Assembly (NCBI GenBank): GCA_934565795.1
Contig: CAKTIM010000009.1
Coordinates: 1 to 64,000, forward strand
Source: an uncultured Oscillospiraceae bacterium
Lineage (GTDB): Bacteria; Bacillota; Clostridia; Oscillospirales; Oscillospiraceae
DNA length: 64,000 nt
Direction: 5' to 3'
The notes beneath the pieces were generated by a model, which had not been told where the DNA came from, did no database searches, and worked only from the letters and a program-made list of their open reading frames with translations. The position numbers and the translations under genes were made by a program. Positions 41,222-49,206 of the stretch are shown one piece after another; positions within the stretch are counted from its first letter, which is position 1, and each line of letters begins with the position of its first letter.

Positions 41222-43642
41222 TTATTCCATTTTCAGGATCAGTTCCAGTATCCTCTTGGCGCAGTCTCTTACCTGCTGTTTGGAAACCCGGCCATCGGCG
41301 ACGGCTTGCAGGACGGTTTCGGGGTAGCCGCAGGCCATTTTCAGGTCGTTGCCGGCGGCAACCTCCCGCCAGTGCTCGCCGCGCGTCCACCAGTCAGTGG
41401 TGACGATGCCGTTAAAGCCCCATTCGCCCCGCAGGATATCGGTGAGCAGCTCATGGCACTCGGAGGTCTGCTGGCCGTTGATCTTGTTGTAGCTGGACAT
41501 GATCATCCAGGGGTCGGCCTCCTTCACCGCGATCTCGAAGCCCTTCAGGTAAATCTCCCGGGCGGCCCGCTCGGAGACCATGGAGTCGCTGCTCTTGCGG
41601 TTGGTCTCCTTGTTATTGAAGGCGAAGTGCTTGGGGGTCGCCGCCACGTGCTGCGACTGGATGCCCTGGATCATGGAGGCGGCCATGGTGCCCGCTACCA
41701 GCGGGTCCTCGGAATAATACTCAAAGTTACGGCCGCACAGGGGGCTGCGGTGGATGTTCATCGCCGGGGTCAGCCAGCTGCCCAGGTTGTTTTCCTTCAG
41801 CTCCTTTGCGCCTGCTACGCCGATCTGCTCCACCAGCGCCCGGTTCCAGGTGCTGGCCAGCATGGTAGCGGTGGGCCAGGCGGTGGTGTAGACCTCCAGC
41901 TGAGGCTGAATGCGCACACCGGCAGGGCCGTCGGCGGTCATTACATTGGGGATGCCCCGATCCCGGTTGTTGCCGATGCCGAAGGTATTGGCGACGCCGG
42001 TGTTGGGCTGGCCGCCCAGGAGCCACACCTGCTCCTCCAGGCTCAGCGCGTCCAGGAATTCATCCAGGGTCACCTTGCCGCAGGCCACATCCTCCAGCTG
42101 GATCCCCTTATCCACGCCCCAGAGCTTGCTCCGCTTTTCCGGGCGAACCTCCGGGGTGACGCCCTCCAAGTCCTCATACTGGGCCTCGGTAAAGGGGCGG
42201 GTGATCTGCTCGTATTCGCCCAGCTCCAGCGGCTCGAAGGAGCCGTCGGAAAGCATTCTCTTTTCCAGCTTGCGGGGCTTCAGGTGCTCGTGCAGCTGCT
42301 CGACCACCACATCCTCCTCCAGGCCATAGGACAGAACCTGGCGCACCTGGCGCACGTCGGTGCCGATGTAAATATGATAGTCACCCTGCTCCAGCACCCA
42401 GGCGGACTTGCAGACCTTGCCCAGGTCATCGTAGGAGGCCATATCGCCTACGGGCATGGTCAGGGTGAGCACCTCCTGCTGGCCGGGGGCAAGGAGCCGG
42501 GTCTTGGCGTAGGCACCCAGCTCCAGCGCGGGCTTGCCCAGCTTGCCCTGGGGGGCGGAGAAATAGAGCTGGAGCACCTGCTTGCCGGGGCGTGAGCCGG
42601 TATTGCGCACGGCCACGGTGCACACCACCATATCCTCGGCCACGGCGCAGCTTAGCGCCTCCCACTGGAAGGTGGTGTAGGACAGGCCGAAGCCAAAGGG
42701 ATAGTTCACCCTGTCACGGGCAGCGGGCAGCGTCTCGAAATAGCGGTAGCCCACATAGATATCCTCGTAATACTTTACATAGTCGGCCGATTCGTGGAAC
42801 GAGCCGGTGAAGGGATAGTCGGTCAAGTCCCTGGCATAGGTATCCACCAGGCGGCCGCTGGGGTTCACGTCGCCCACCAGCACGTCGGCGGCGGCCAAAG
42901 CGCCCTCCATACCGCCCTGGCCGATCATCACGGCGGCCTCAATGCCGTCGTCATCGTGGAACCAGCAGGTATCCACCATGCCGCCCACATTCAGCGTGAC
43001 GATCACGTGGGCAAAACGGGCCTTGGCCTGGCGCACCAGCTCCCGCTCCTCATCGGACAGGTAGAAGTCGCCATGCTGGAAGATTTCCTTTCCTGCCTCC
43101 CGGCGATTGTCCTCCTCGGCCCAGAAGCTCTTGACGTCTGCCTCGCTGCCCGCGATCTCGCAGGAGCGATCCCAGCCCTCGCCGGAGAAGCGGCAGATGG
43201 CCACGATGGCGGTATCGGAGAATTCGGCGCATTTTTTCAGCTGCTCGGCGCTGAGGGCCGGCTCCTTGGTCATGCCCGGCTCTCTGCCCATGGCCGTCTG
43301 GGCGGCCAGGTCGGAGGCGTAGAAGTCGTGCAGACCGTCATATAGGGTGATCTTCCCCTCCGCCTGCTTGATCTTCAGCCCCTGAAACAGTGTGCGGATG
43401 TAGGCAACGGACACCTCGCCGCTGCCGCCGCCGCCCTTGATATATTCCTCGCCTGCTTTGCCCAGCAGAACCACCCGTTTGCCCGGAGCAAGGGGGAGCG
43501 CCTGGTTTTCATTTTTCAGCAGGACAATACCCTCTGCCGCTGCCTGGCGGGAAAGCTCGATATGCTCCCGGCTGCCGGAAACCATCATGCCGCCCGTCCC
43601 CAGTCCCTTACAGGGCTGGTATAAATGTCTAAGCCATTTCAT
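41222..43642 (-). CDS. GH3 beta-glucosidase, swapped domain order
   Basis: 806 residues. The alpha/beta sandwich domain comes first (TGGMMVSGSREH, AAAEGIVLLKNENQALPL, KGGGGSGEVSVAYI), followed by a fibronectin-type region and then the catalytic TIM barrel in the C-terminal half (PNVMTADGPAGVRI, VAATPKHFAFNNKETNRK, nucleophile aspartate in GIVTTDWWTRG). This permuted order is known from ruminal and clostridial GH3 enzymes. No signal peptide, so it acts on imported beta-glucosides. AGGAGG precedes the ATG. The promoter has four phased TTGACA elements. Confidence 0.92.
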   Translation of the reverse strand: MKWLRHLYQPCKGLGTGGMMVSGSREHIELSRQAAAEGIVLLKNENQALPLAPGKRVVLLGKAGEEYIKGGGGSGEVSVAYIRTLFQGLKIKQAEGKITLYDGLHDFYASDLAAQTAMGREPGMTKEPALSAEQLKKCAEFSDTAIVAICRFSGEGWDRSCEIAGSEADVKSFWAEEDNRREAGKEIFQHGDFYLSDEERELVRQAKARFAHVIVTLNVGGMVDTCWFHDDDGIEAAVMIGQGGMEGALAAADVLVGDVNPSGRLVDTYARDLTDYPFTGSFHESADYVKYYEDIYVGYRYFETLPAARDRVNYPFGFGLSYTTFQWEALSCAVAEDMVVCTVAVRNTGSRPGKQVLQLYFSAPQGKLGKPALELGAYAKTRLLAPGQQEVLTLTMPVGDMASYDDLGKVCKSAWVLEQGDYHIYIGTDVRQVRQVLSYGLEEDVVVEQLHEHLKPRKLEKRMLSDGSFEPLELGEYEQITRPFTEAQYEDLEGVTPEVRPEKRSKLWGVDKGIQLEDVACGKVTLDEFLDALSLEEQVWLLGGQPNTGVANTFGIGNNRDRGIPNVMTADGPAGVRIQPQLEVYTTAWPTATMLASTWNRALVEQIGVAGAKELKENNLGSWLTPAMNIHRSPLCGRNFEYYSEDPLVAGTMAASMIQGIQSQHVAATPKHFAFNNKETNRKSSDSMVSERAAREIYLKGFEIAVKEADPWMIMSSYNKINGQQTSECHELLTDILRGEWGFNGIVTTDWWTRGEHWREVAAGNDLKMACGYPETVLQAVADGRVSKQQVRDCAKRILELILKME

Positions 43643-43694
43643 CTCGTTTCCTCCTTTGTTTTACAGCGCATGCTGTGTCTGATCCTCGGATTTG

Positions 43695-43785
43695 ATTATA
43701 TCAGATGGATGGGAATTGTCAATATATGGCAAGGAAATGTCAAGATAGGAAAGAAAAATGTCAATATGCACAAACCGCATGTCAA
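43695..43785 (-). promoter_or_regulatory. Promoter with four TTGACA elements at 21-bp steps
   Basis: TGTCAA on the plus strand begins at 43717, 43738, 43759 and 43780. The first, read as TTGACA on the minus strand, is the -35 box 16 bp from TATAAT (43700-43695) of the GH3 gene; the other three lie at exact two-turn intervals upstream. Confidence 0.75.
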
Positions 43786-43788
43786 AAT

Positions 43789-44985
43789 CTACGCAACAAG
43801 CCCCATTTTTCCCTTCCAGCGCAGCACATTGCCCGCCGCCTGGTTGAGGGTGTCCTCGGAAATTCTGCCGCTGCGGCAGGCGGTGAGCACTGCCTGGTAC
43901 TGCGTTTCGTACTCCGTGGAGCACAGCAGGTCGTTGCCCGCCAGCACCGCCAGGACGGCGGCCTCCCCTGCGCCGTAGCGCTGGGTGATAGCGTCCATGG
44001 ACAGATCGTCCGTCATAATCACGCCGTCAAAGCCCATGGCCAGGCGCAGATAGCGGTGCACCGGCTGGGAAAGGCTGGCAGGCGCATCGGCATCCAGCGC
44101 CGTGATGATGTTGTGGCTGACCAGGATGGCGTTCCCTCCGGCGGCAATGCCGTCAAAAAAGGGCTGAAGGTCATAGTTTTCCAGCGTTTCCAGGCTGCGC
44201 CCATCCGTGGCAATGCCCACATGGGTATCCGCGTTGTTGCCGTAGCCGGGAAAGTGCTTCATCACGGCATCGACGCCCTGGGTCTGCATGGTCACAATCG
44301 CACCGGCGACGAACTGCCCCGTGATCTGCGGGGACTGGCCCAGGGAACGGCGGTACATAAACGCGCCAGACTGGGTGGAGATATCGCACACCGGGGCGAG
44401 ATTGACGTTGATGCCCAGCCCGCCCAGCAGCTGGGCCTTCTCCCGCTCCGTTTCCAGCACCAGCTCCATCCCACCCTGGGCATACAGCTCCCGGGGGGAG
44501 GCAAAGCGGCTGGCGCGGAAGGCGGTATGGCTGCTGGCCCGGGTGACGGTGCCGCCCTCCTCGTCCACCGCAATCAGCAGCGGAATATCGGCGGCAGACT
44601 GATAATCCCGCAGCTTCCGGCGCAGGGAATCCGGGGTCTGGCCGTCAAAGTCCCGGTCAAACAGCACCAGGCCGCCCAGGTGATAATTCTGGATTGCCTC
44701 CGCCGCTCCCGTCTCCGGGCAGCGGGCCAGGAAGAGCTGTCCCACCTTCTCCTCCATGGTCATAGCCGCCAACCGTGCCTGCACCGGGTCGGGCGGCTGG
44801 GTGGCAGGCGGCTCGGTGGGCGGTACCGTTGTGGGCGGCACGGTGACCGGCACGGTTTGTACCGCCTCTGTCTCCCCCTCCACGGGGGCCATGGCCGGAG
44901 CGTCAAGCTGACCGGCGATCAGCAGCAGAAGCGCCGCCAGGGCGCACAGCTCCAGCACCAGCGCAGAAATCAGCTTCCTTTTCAT
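43789..44985 (-). CDS. GH3 beta-N-acetylhexosaminidase (NagZ-like), membrane-anchored
   Basis: 398 residues. An N-terminal hydrophobic segment (about 8-27) without a lipobox is followed by a Pro/Thr linker (VPPTTVPPTEPPATQPPDP), then a single GH3 barrel (MTMEEKVGQLFLA, GGLVLFDRDF, AVDEEGGTVTR, KHFPGYGNNADTHVG and the nucleophile in IMTDDLSMDAI). KHFPG followed by D/H motifs marks the NagZ subgroup, which removes GlcNAc from peptidoglycan fragments; extracytoplasmic anchoring suits wall turnover. GGAGGTG precedes the ATG, which overlaps the MATE gene stop by 4 bp. Confidence 0.88.
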   Translation of the reverse strand: MKRKLISALVLELCALAALLLLIAGQLDAPAMAPVEGETEAVQTVPVTVPPTTVPPTEPPATQPPDPVQARLAAMTMEEKVGQLFLARCPETGAAEAIQNYHLGGLVLFDRDFDGQTPDSLRRKLRDYQSAADIPLLIAVDEEGGTVTRASSHTAFRASRFASPRELYAQGGMELVLETEREKAQLLGGLGINVNLAPVCDISTQSGAFMYRRSLGQSPQITGQFVAGAIVTMQTQGVDAVMKHFPGYGNNADTHVGIATDGRSLETLENYDLQPFFDGIAAGGNAILVSHNIITALDADAPASLSQPVHRYLRLAMGFDGVIMTDDLSMDAITQRYGAGEAAVLAVLAGNDLLCSTEYETQYQAVLTACRSGRISEDTLNQAAGNVLRWKGKMGLVA

Positions 44986-46355
44986 CGCACCTCCGGCTCC
45001 ATTCCGCACTGGGCGATCCGGCGGCTCAGCCAGTTGCCCCGGAAATACACAATCAGGAATACGGCGGCGGCGATCGCCCAGCTGATGGGATAGCTCAGGG
45101 TGAGCATTTTCAGGGTATGCCAGCGCCGCACCACCGTCATCAGCCACACCACCCGCAGCAGGCACACGCAAGAGCCGGTAATCAGCGTGGGGACGAGGGA
45201 ATTTCCCACCCCCCGCATGGTGCCCGCGAACACCTCGATGGGCATAAACACCACATTAAACGGCATAATGGACAGCATGATCACGCTCCCCACCGCGATC
45301 ACCTCCGGGTTATCCGTATAGATGCCCAGAATCTGCGTGCGGAAGGTGAGCAGAACGGCCACCACCGCCCCCACCAGCGCTACGCTCATGGCAAGACAGA
45401 TCCAGGCGCTCTGGCGGATGCGGCGGTACTTCTGCGCCCCGAAATTCTGGCCCACGAAGGTTGTAATGGACACGCCGAAGGCCCCGGAGATCATCCAGGT
45501 CATGGCATCGGTCTTGCCGTGGGCCGTCCAGGCGGCCATGGTCACATCTCCAAAGGAATTGATGCCGGTCTGAATGAGAATATTGGAAAAATCAAAGGTG
45601 ACAAACTGAAGCCCCGCCGGGATGCCAATGCGCAGGATCCGTCCCAGCAGCGCCCGGTGGATGCGCAGCTTTTTGAATTCCAGCCGATCCTGGGGCAGGC
45701 GCAGCAGCACCATGATGGGCAGCACGGCGCTGATAAACTGGGAGAGAATGGTAGCCAGGGCCGCACCGGCGACGCCCATGTGCAGCACTGCCACAAACAG
45801 CAGATCCAGCACCACGTTTAGAAAGCAGGTGGCCATCAAAAAGAGCATGGGGCGGCGGGAATCGCCCATGGCCCGCAGAATGCCCGCGCCCATGTTATAC
45901 ACCACTGTGCCCACGGAGCCTGCAAAATATATGCGGATATAGGTCACAGCGTCGGCCTTGCAGCTTTCCGGCATGTTCATCAGGCCCAGCACCTGACCGC
46001 CCAGGCCCACGCCCAGCACCGTAAGTACCGCGCCCAGCAGCAGCGACAGAGCGATGCCGGTATGCACGGAATCGGACACACCCTGCCGATCCCCCGCCCC
46101 GTAGAACTGGGACAGGATCACCGTCGCGCCGGAGCTGACGCCGATGAAGAACCCGTTGACCATATTCACCAGCGGCCCGGTAGCCCCCACCGCCGCCAAA
46201 GCCTCAGTACCCACCAGGCGGCCCACAATGATGGTATCCACGGTGTTGTACATCTGCTGGAAAAAGGTACCCAGCAGGATCGGGAAAAAGAAGATCAGCA
46301 GCTGCTTCCAGATGACACCCTCGGTGATCTGGCGCTGCCGTGCCTGCGTGTCCAT
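44982..46355 (-). CDS. MATE-family efflux protein
   Basis: 457 residues, 12 hydrophobic segments, with the N-terminal IFFFPILLGTFFQQMYNTVDTI helix and VGRLVGTEALAAVGATGP loop characteristic of MATE exporters (DinF/NorM type), which expel cationic compounds using Na+ or H+. The start is the ATG of MDTQARQ, with AAGGAG upstream; a longer open frame overlaps the promoter. It is translationally coupled to the NagZ-like gene, an unusual partner. Confidence 0.92.
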   Translation of the reverse strand: MDTQARQRQITEGVIWKQLLIFFFPILLGTFFQQMYNTVDTIIVGRLVGTEALAAVGATGPLVNMVNGFFIGVSSGATVILSQFYGAGDRQGVSDSVHTGIALSLLLGAVLTVLGVGLGGQVLGLMNMPESCKADAVTYIRIYFAGSVGTVVYNMGAGILRAMGDSRRPMLFLMATCFLNVVLDLLFVAVLHMGVAGAALATILSQFISAVLPIMVLLRLPQDRLEFKKLRIHRALLGRILRIGIPAGLQFVTFDFSNILIQTGINSFGDVTMAAWTAHGKTDAMTWMISGAFGVSITTFVGQNFGAQKYRRIRQSAWICLAMSVALVGAVVAVLLTFRTQILGIYTDNPEVIAVGSVIMLSIMPFNVVFMPIEVFAGTMRGVGNSLVPTLITGSCVCLLRVVWLMTVVRRWHTLKMLTLSYPISWAIAAAVFLIVYFRGNWLSRRIAQCGMEPEVR

Positions 46356-46386
46356 GCTCCAAACGCTCCTTTCGGTTTTCACCGGG

Positions 46387-46415
46387 ATTCTATCATGTTC
46401 CAATGGAAATGTCCA
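46387..46415 (-). promoter_or_regulatory. Promoter of the MATE/NagZ-like operon
   Basis: Minus strand TGGACA (46415-46410), 17-bp spacer, TAGAAT (46392-46387). Confidence 0.6.
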
Positions 46416-46434
46416 TCCGCATTTCAAAAAAATG

Positions 46435-46480
46435 AGGCGAATTCGTAATGTGTCCCGGTTGGGATTGTACGAATTCGCCT
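46435..46480. repeat. 13-bp perfect inverted repeat
   Basis: AGGCGAATTCGTA (46435-46447) and TACGAATTCGCCT (46468-46480) with a 20-bp loop. The GGATTGTACGAATTCGCC half also occurs near 5951-5968. Confidence 0.75.
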
Positions 46481-46509
46481 GCGCTTTATGAAACCATAAG
46501 TGTCTGCCG

Positions 46510-46572
46510 CAAACCCCTCAGTCAGCCCATTCGGGCTGCCAGCTCCCCTTTCAGGGGAGCCAAGGGGGCGTC
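46510..46572. repeat. Short palindromic repeat unit (intact copy)
   Basis: CCTCAGTCAGCCCATTCGGG followed by CTGCCAGCTCCCCTTTCAGG and GGAGCCAAGG. Related units are near 4085, 5702 (inverted), 51298 (interrupted), 58400 (degenerate) and 62160. Confidence 0.75.
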
Positions 46573-46589
46573 GTCGGTAATCATAAAGT

Positions 46590-47117
46590 CTATAGGGTTC
46601 TCTCTTTTGTTATCAAATCCAGATTCATCAAATCCACGTCTACATCCTCGCCGTTGATTCGGAAGAAGGCGGGGAAGGTCACGAGCTTTTGGAAGCCGAA
46701 TTTTTCGTACAATCGGATGGCCCGCTTGTTGTCGCTGCGCACCTCCAGGTTCAGCTGGCGGATGCCCCGCTCTCTGGCAAAGGAAATAAGGGTTTCTATC
46801 AGAGCGCTGCCGATGCCCCGGCCCCAATAGTCCCTTGCCACGGAGATGGCGATCTCCGCCCGGTGGCTCATTCTGCGGCGGAAGCGCTGGATGCTGGCAT
46901 TCGCTACGATGGTATCCCCATGCTTTACAACGTATTGGGCGCTGTCCGGGGAGTCCAGCATGGATTGGAGAAAAGCTTGCTCCTGCTCCACCGTGAGGGG
47001 CAGGCCCTCCGGGCCAAAGGTGAGGTTATCCGTCTCGCCGCCGATCTGCTTCACATAGGCCAGCACCGCCGCCGCGTCCTCCGGGCGGGTGGGCTCAATT
47101 TTGAATTCTCCGTTCAT
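46590..47117 (-). CDS. GNAT-family N-acetyltransferase
   Basis: 175 residues with the acetyl-CoA loop DYWGRGIGSALIETLI and the C-terminal NKRAIRLYEKFGFQKL, the hallmarks of GNAT enzymes. The acceptor is unknown. It is the last gene of a three-gene operon with an ABC exporter and overlaps the permease gene by 4 bp; it could modify the exported compound or protect against it. Confidence 0.85.
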   Translation of the reverse strand: MNGEFKIEPTRPEDAAAVLAYVKQIGGETDNLTFGPEGLPLTVEQEQAFLQSMLDSPDSAQYVVKHGDTIVANASIQRFRRRMSHRAEIAISVARDYWGRGIGSALIETLISFARERGIRQLNLEVRSDNKRAIRLYEKFGFQKLVTFPAFFRINGEDVDVDLMNLDLITKERTL

Positions 47118-48013
47118 GCCTTTTTCCCCCGGCGGGAATTCAGCAACACATACAGGGCAATCAGCAGCACGATGCTGCCGCAGAGAATCAGGTACATGGC
47201 AGGCTGCGATACCTTGTTGCCAAAGAAATAGAGGTTGCAGTCCACGCTGTCCCGGATGGCCTCCACCACCTCGGCGGGGAAGCCCAGGCTGGCCATTTCT
47301 TCAAAGGAGCCGCGCATGGCGCAATTGCGAAGCAGGCTGGTGCCATAGGTGCCGGGGAGGAAGGAGATCACCTTTTGCAGTCCGTCGGAGAAGCTGGAGA
47401 TGGGCATGTACGCGCCGCAGATGAAGCCATAGGCGGAGCTGACGATGGTGCCCACGGCGCTGGCCTGCCCCTGGGTGGACAGGGGGAAGATAACGCAGGA
47501 GGACAGTGCCGTGCCGAACAGCACCAGCAGCACCACGTTCAGCAGCAGCTCGGCCACATCCCACGCGGTCAGATACCAGCCGGTGACGGCCAGGTAGCCC
47601 AGGCAGATGCCGGTGGCGATCAGGGCGATAATCAGGGAGGAGATCAATGTGGCCAGGTAATAGCCCAGTGCCAGGGTAGAGGGCTTGACCGGGGTGATGG
47701 TCAGGTCGTGCCGCGCCCCGGAAATCTTATCCTGCACCATCAGCAGATTGGAGCAGAACGCCACCGTCACGCAGCTGACAGCCAGCAGGGATGTGATCAG
47801 CTGGCCGCCCACGCAGCCGTTGATCAGCGCGTCGGGCACTGTCGCCCCCGCCTGCTCCAGGGCGGAGCGGAAGGAATCCACATACACATTGCGCAGGAAG
47901 GTGCCATAGAGCACCAGCAGGATCATGGGGGTAATGAGGGAGGTGAAGAACATCCCCTTATCCTTGAAATACAGCTTTACATTGCGCCGGATCAGCGCGC
48001 CCAGTCCCATCAT
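47114..48013 (-). CDS. ABC-2-type exporter permease
   Basis: 299 residues, six hydrophobic segments (near 18-40, 75-95, 120-140, 150-172, 185-200 and 265-285) in the ABC2_membrane pattern. GGGAGGTG precedes ATG-ATG. It pairs with the ATPase upstream, overlapping by 4 bp. Drug, polyketide or peptide export is the usual role of the family; the substrate is unknown. Confidence 0.88.
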   Translation of the reverse strand: MMGLGALIRRNVKLYFKDKGMFFTSLITPMILLVLYGTFLRNVYVDSFRSALEQAGATVPDALINGCVGGQLITSLLAVSCVTVAFCSNLLMVQDKISGARHDLTITPVKPSTLALGYYLATLISSLIIALIATGICLGYLAVTGWYLTAWDVAELLLNVVLLVLFGTALSSCVIFPLSTQGQASAVGTIVSSAYGFICGAYMPISSFSDGLQKVISFLPGTYGTSLLRNCAMRGSFEEMASLGFPAEVVEAIRDSVDCNLYFFGNKVSQPAMYLILCGSIVLLIALYVLLNSRRGKKA

Positions 48014-48924
48014 TTCTCTGCACCTCCCGTCAGCTTCTTGCCGGTGACGGCAAGGAACACATCATCCATCTTTCCCTTGGTCAGCTCATAATCCCGGAAC
48101 AGCTCCGGGTTTTGAAGGATCATCTGGGTTGCGGCAGCAGGGTCGGGAATGGACACCCGGTAGGCATCCCGGATCGGCTCATAGGGCCTGCCCAGCGCCT
48201 TGACCGCCTGCTCGTCCACCCCGTAAAGGGTGAGGAAGTCGCCGGTATAGGTGTTTTTCAGCTGGAGCGGGGTGCCCTCGGCGGCGATCCGGCCATGATC
48301 CAGGATCACCACGTAGTCGGCATCCGCCGCCTCCTCCATGTAGTGGGTGGTGAGGAACACCGTCATATTCTCCTGACGGCGCAGCTGGCCAACCACCTCC
48401 CACAGCAGGCTGCGGGTCTGGGGATCCAAGCCGGTGGTCGGCTCGTCCAGGATCAGAATTTCAGGCCGGTGCAGCAGGGCGCGGGCGATATCGATGCGCC
48501 GCCGCTGGCCGCCGGAGAGCTTGCCCACCGGGCGCTTCAGCAGGTCGCCGAAATCCAGCAGAGCCGACAGCTCCCGCAGCCGCGCCTCAAACTGCTTGCC
48601 GCGGATGCCGTACAGCGCGGCGCGGCTTCTGAGATTGTCCCGCACGGACAAGTCCTTATCCAGCACGGAGGACTGGAACACCACGCCCAGGCTGCGCTTG
48701 ATGGCGTCCGGGTCGGCGTCCGCGTTTTTGCCGCAGATGGTGACAGTGCCGCCGTCCTTGGGCAGCTGGCCGCAGAGAATATTGATGGTGGTGGATTTTC
48801 CCGCACCGTTGACGCCCAGGAAGGCAAACAGCTCCCCCTGCTTCACTCGGAAGCTCAGATCCTGGACGGCATGAACCTTGCCGTAGGATTTGTGCAGGTG
48901 CTCAATTTCAATAATGTTTTCCAT
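48010..48924 (-). CDS. ABC transporter ATP-binding protein (DrrA/NatA type)
   Basis: 304 residues with Walker A LGVNGAGKSTT (about 38-48), signature LSGGQRRRI, Walker B ILILDEPTTGLD and the switch LTTHYME. The C-terminal 80 residues match daunorubicin-type exporter ATPases. First gene of the operon; GAGGGAAG lies about 12 nt before the ATG. A palindrome overlaps its -10 box, so a repressor probably controls it, but no regulator gene is adjacent. Confidence 0.92.
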   Translation of the reverse strand: MENIIEIEHLHKSYGKVHAVQDLSFRVKQGELFAFLGVNGAGKSTTINILCGQLPKDGGTVTICGKNADADPDAIKRSLGVVFQSSVLDKDLSVRDNLRSRAALYGIRGKQFEARLRELSALLDFGDLLKRPVGKLSGGQRRRIDIARALLHRPEILILDEPTTGLDPQTRSLLWEVVGQLRRQENMTVFLTTHYMEEAADADYVVILDHGRIAAEGTPLQLKNTYTGDFLTLYGVDEQAVKALGRPYEPIRDAYRVSIPDPAAATQMILQNPELFRDYELTKGKMDDVFLAVTGKKLTGGAEK

Positions 48925-48996
48925 GAATATATTCTTCCCTCTTTTCTCACGCCGCCTGTGGGCGGCAATTGAAAGTGTATGTACTGTAACATTGTT

Positions 48997-49030
48997 TTAC
49001 AATTGTAATCACTTCTAACCCGATTGTCAA
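48997..49030 (-). promoter_or_regulatory. Promoter and operator of the ABC/GNAT operon
   Basis: Minus strand TTGACA (49030-49025), 17-bp spacer, TACAAT (49007-49002). TTACAATTGTAA (48997-49008) is a perfect palindrome over the -10 box, and a related GTAAC...TTTTAC lies just beyond it. Confidence 0.65.
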
Positions 49031-49060
49031 GTGGCTTTGCTGATTTTTATGCTTTCCCTA

Positions 49061-49141
49061 AGGAAGCGCTGATTAAATTGGCAAGAGCTGTGGGCGAAAA
49101 AGATCCACTCACAGCCGCAGGCGATTTATTCAGCGCTTCCT
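49061..49141. repeat. Fold-back element, copy 4 (81 bp, minimal)
   Basis: AGGAAGCGCT and AGCGCTTCCT are perfect terminal inverted repeats; the inner arms CTGTG and CACAG close a loop of about 17 nt. The 14-bp inner hairpin of copies 1, 3 and 5 is absent. It lies between two divergent promoters. Confidence 0.85.
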
Positions 49142-49146
49142 TACTA

Positions 49147-49175
49147 TTGACCATGGCTGCATCAAATGCTATACT
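49147..49175 (+). promoter_or_regulatory. Promoter of the DUF2079 gene
   Basis: TTGACC at 49147-49152, 17-bp spacer, TATACT at 49170-49175, beginning 6 bp after the fold-back element. Confidence 0.75.
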
Positions 49176-49206
49176 GGGGGCAATTTGAAAGGGAGTGAAA
49201 TCGCGC

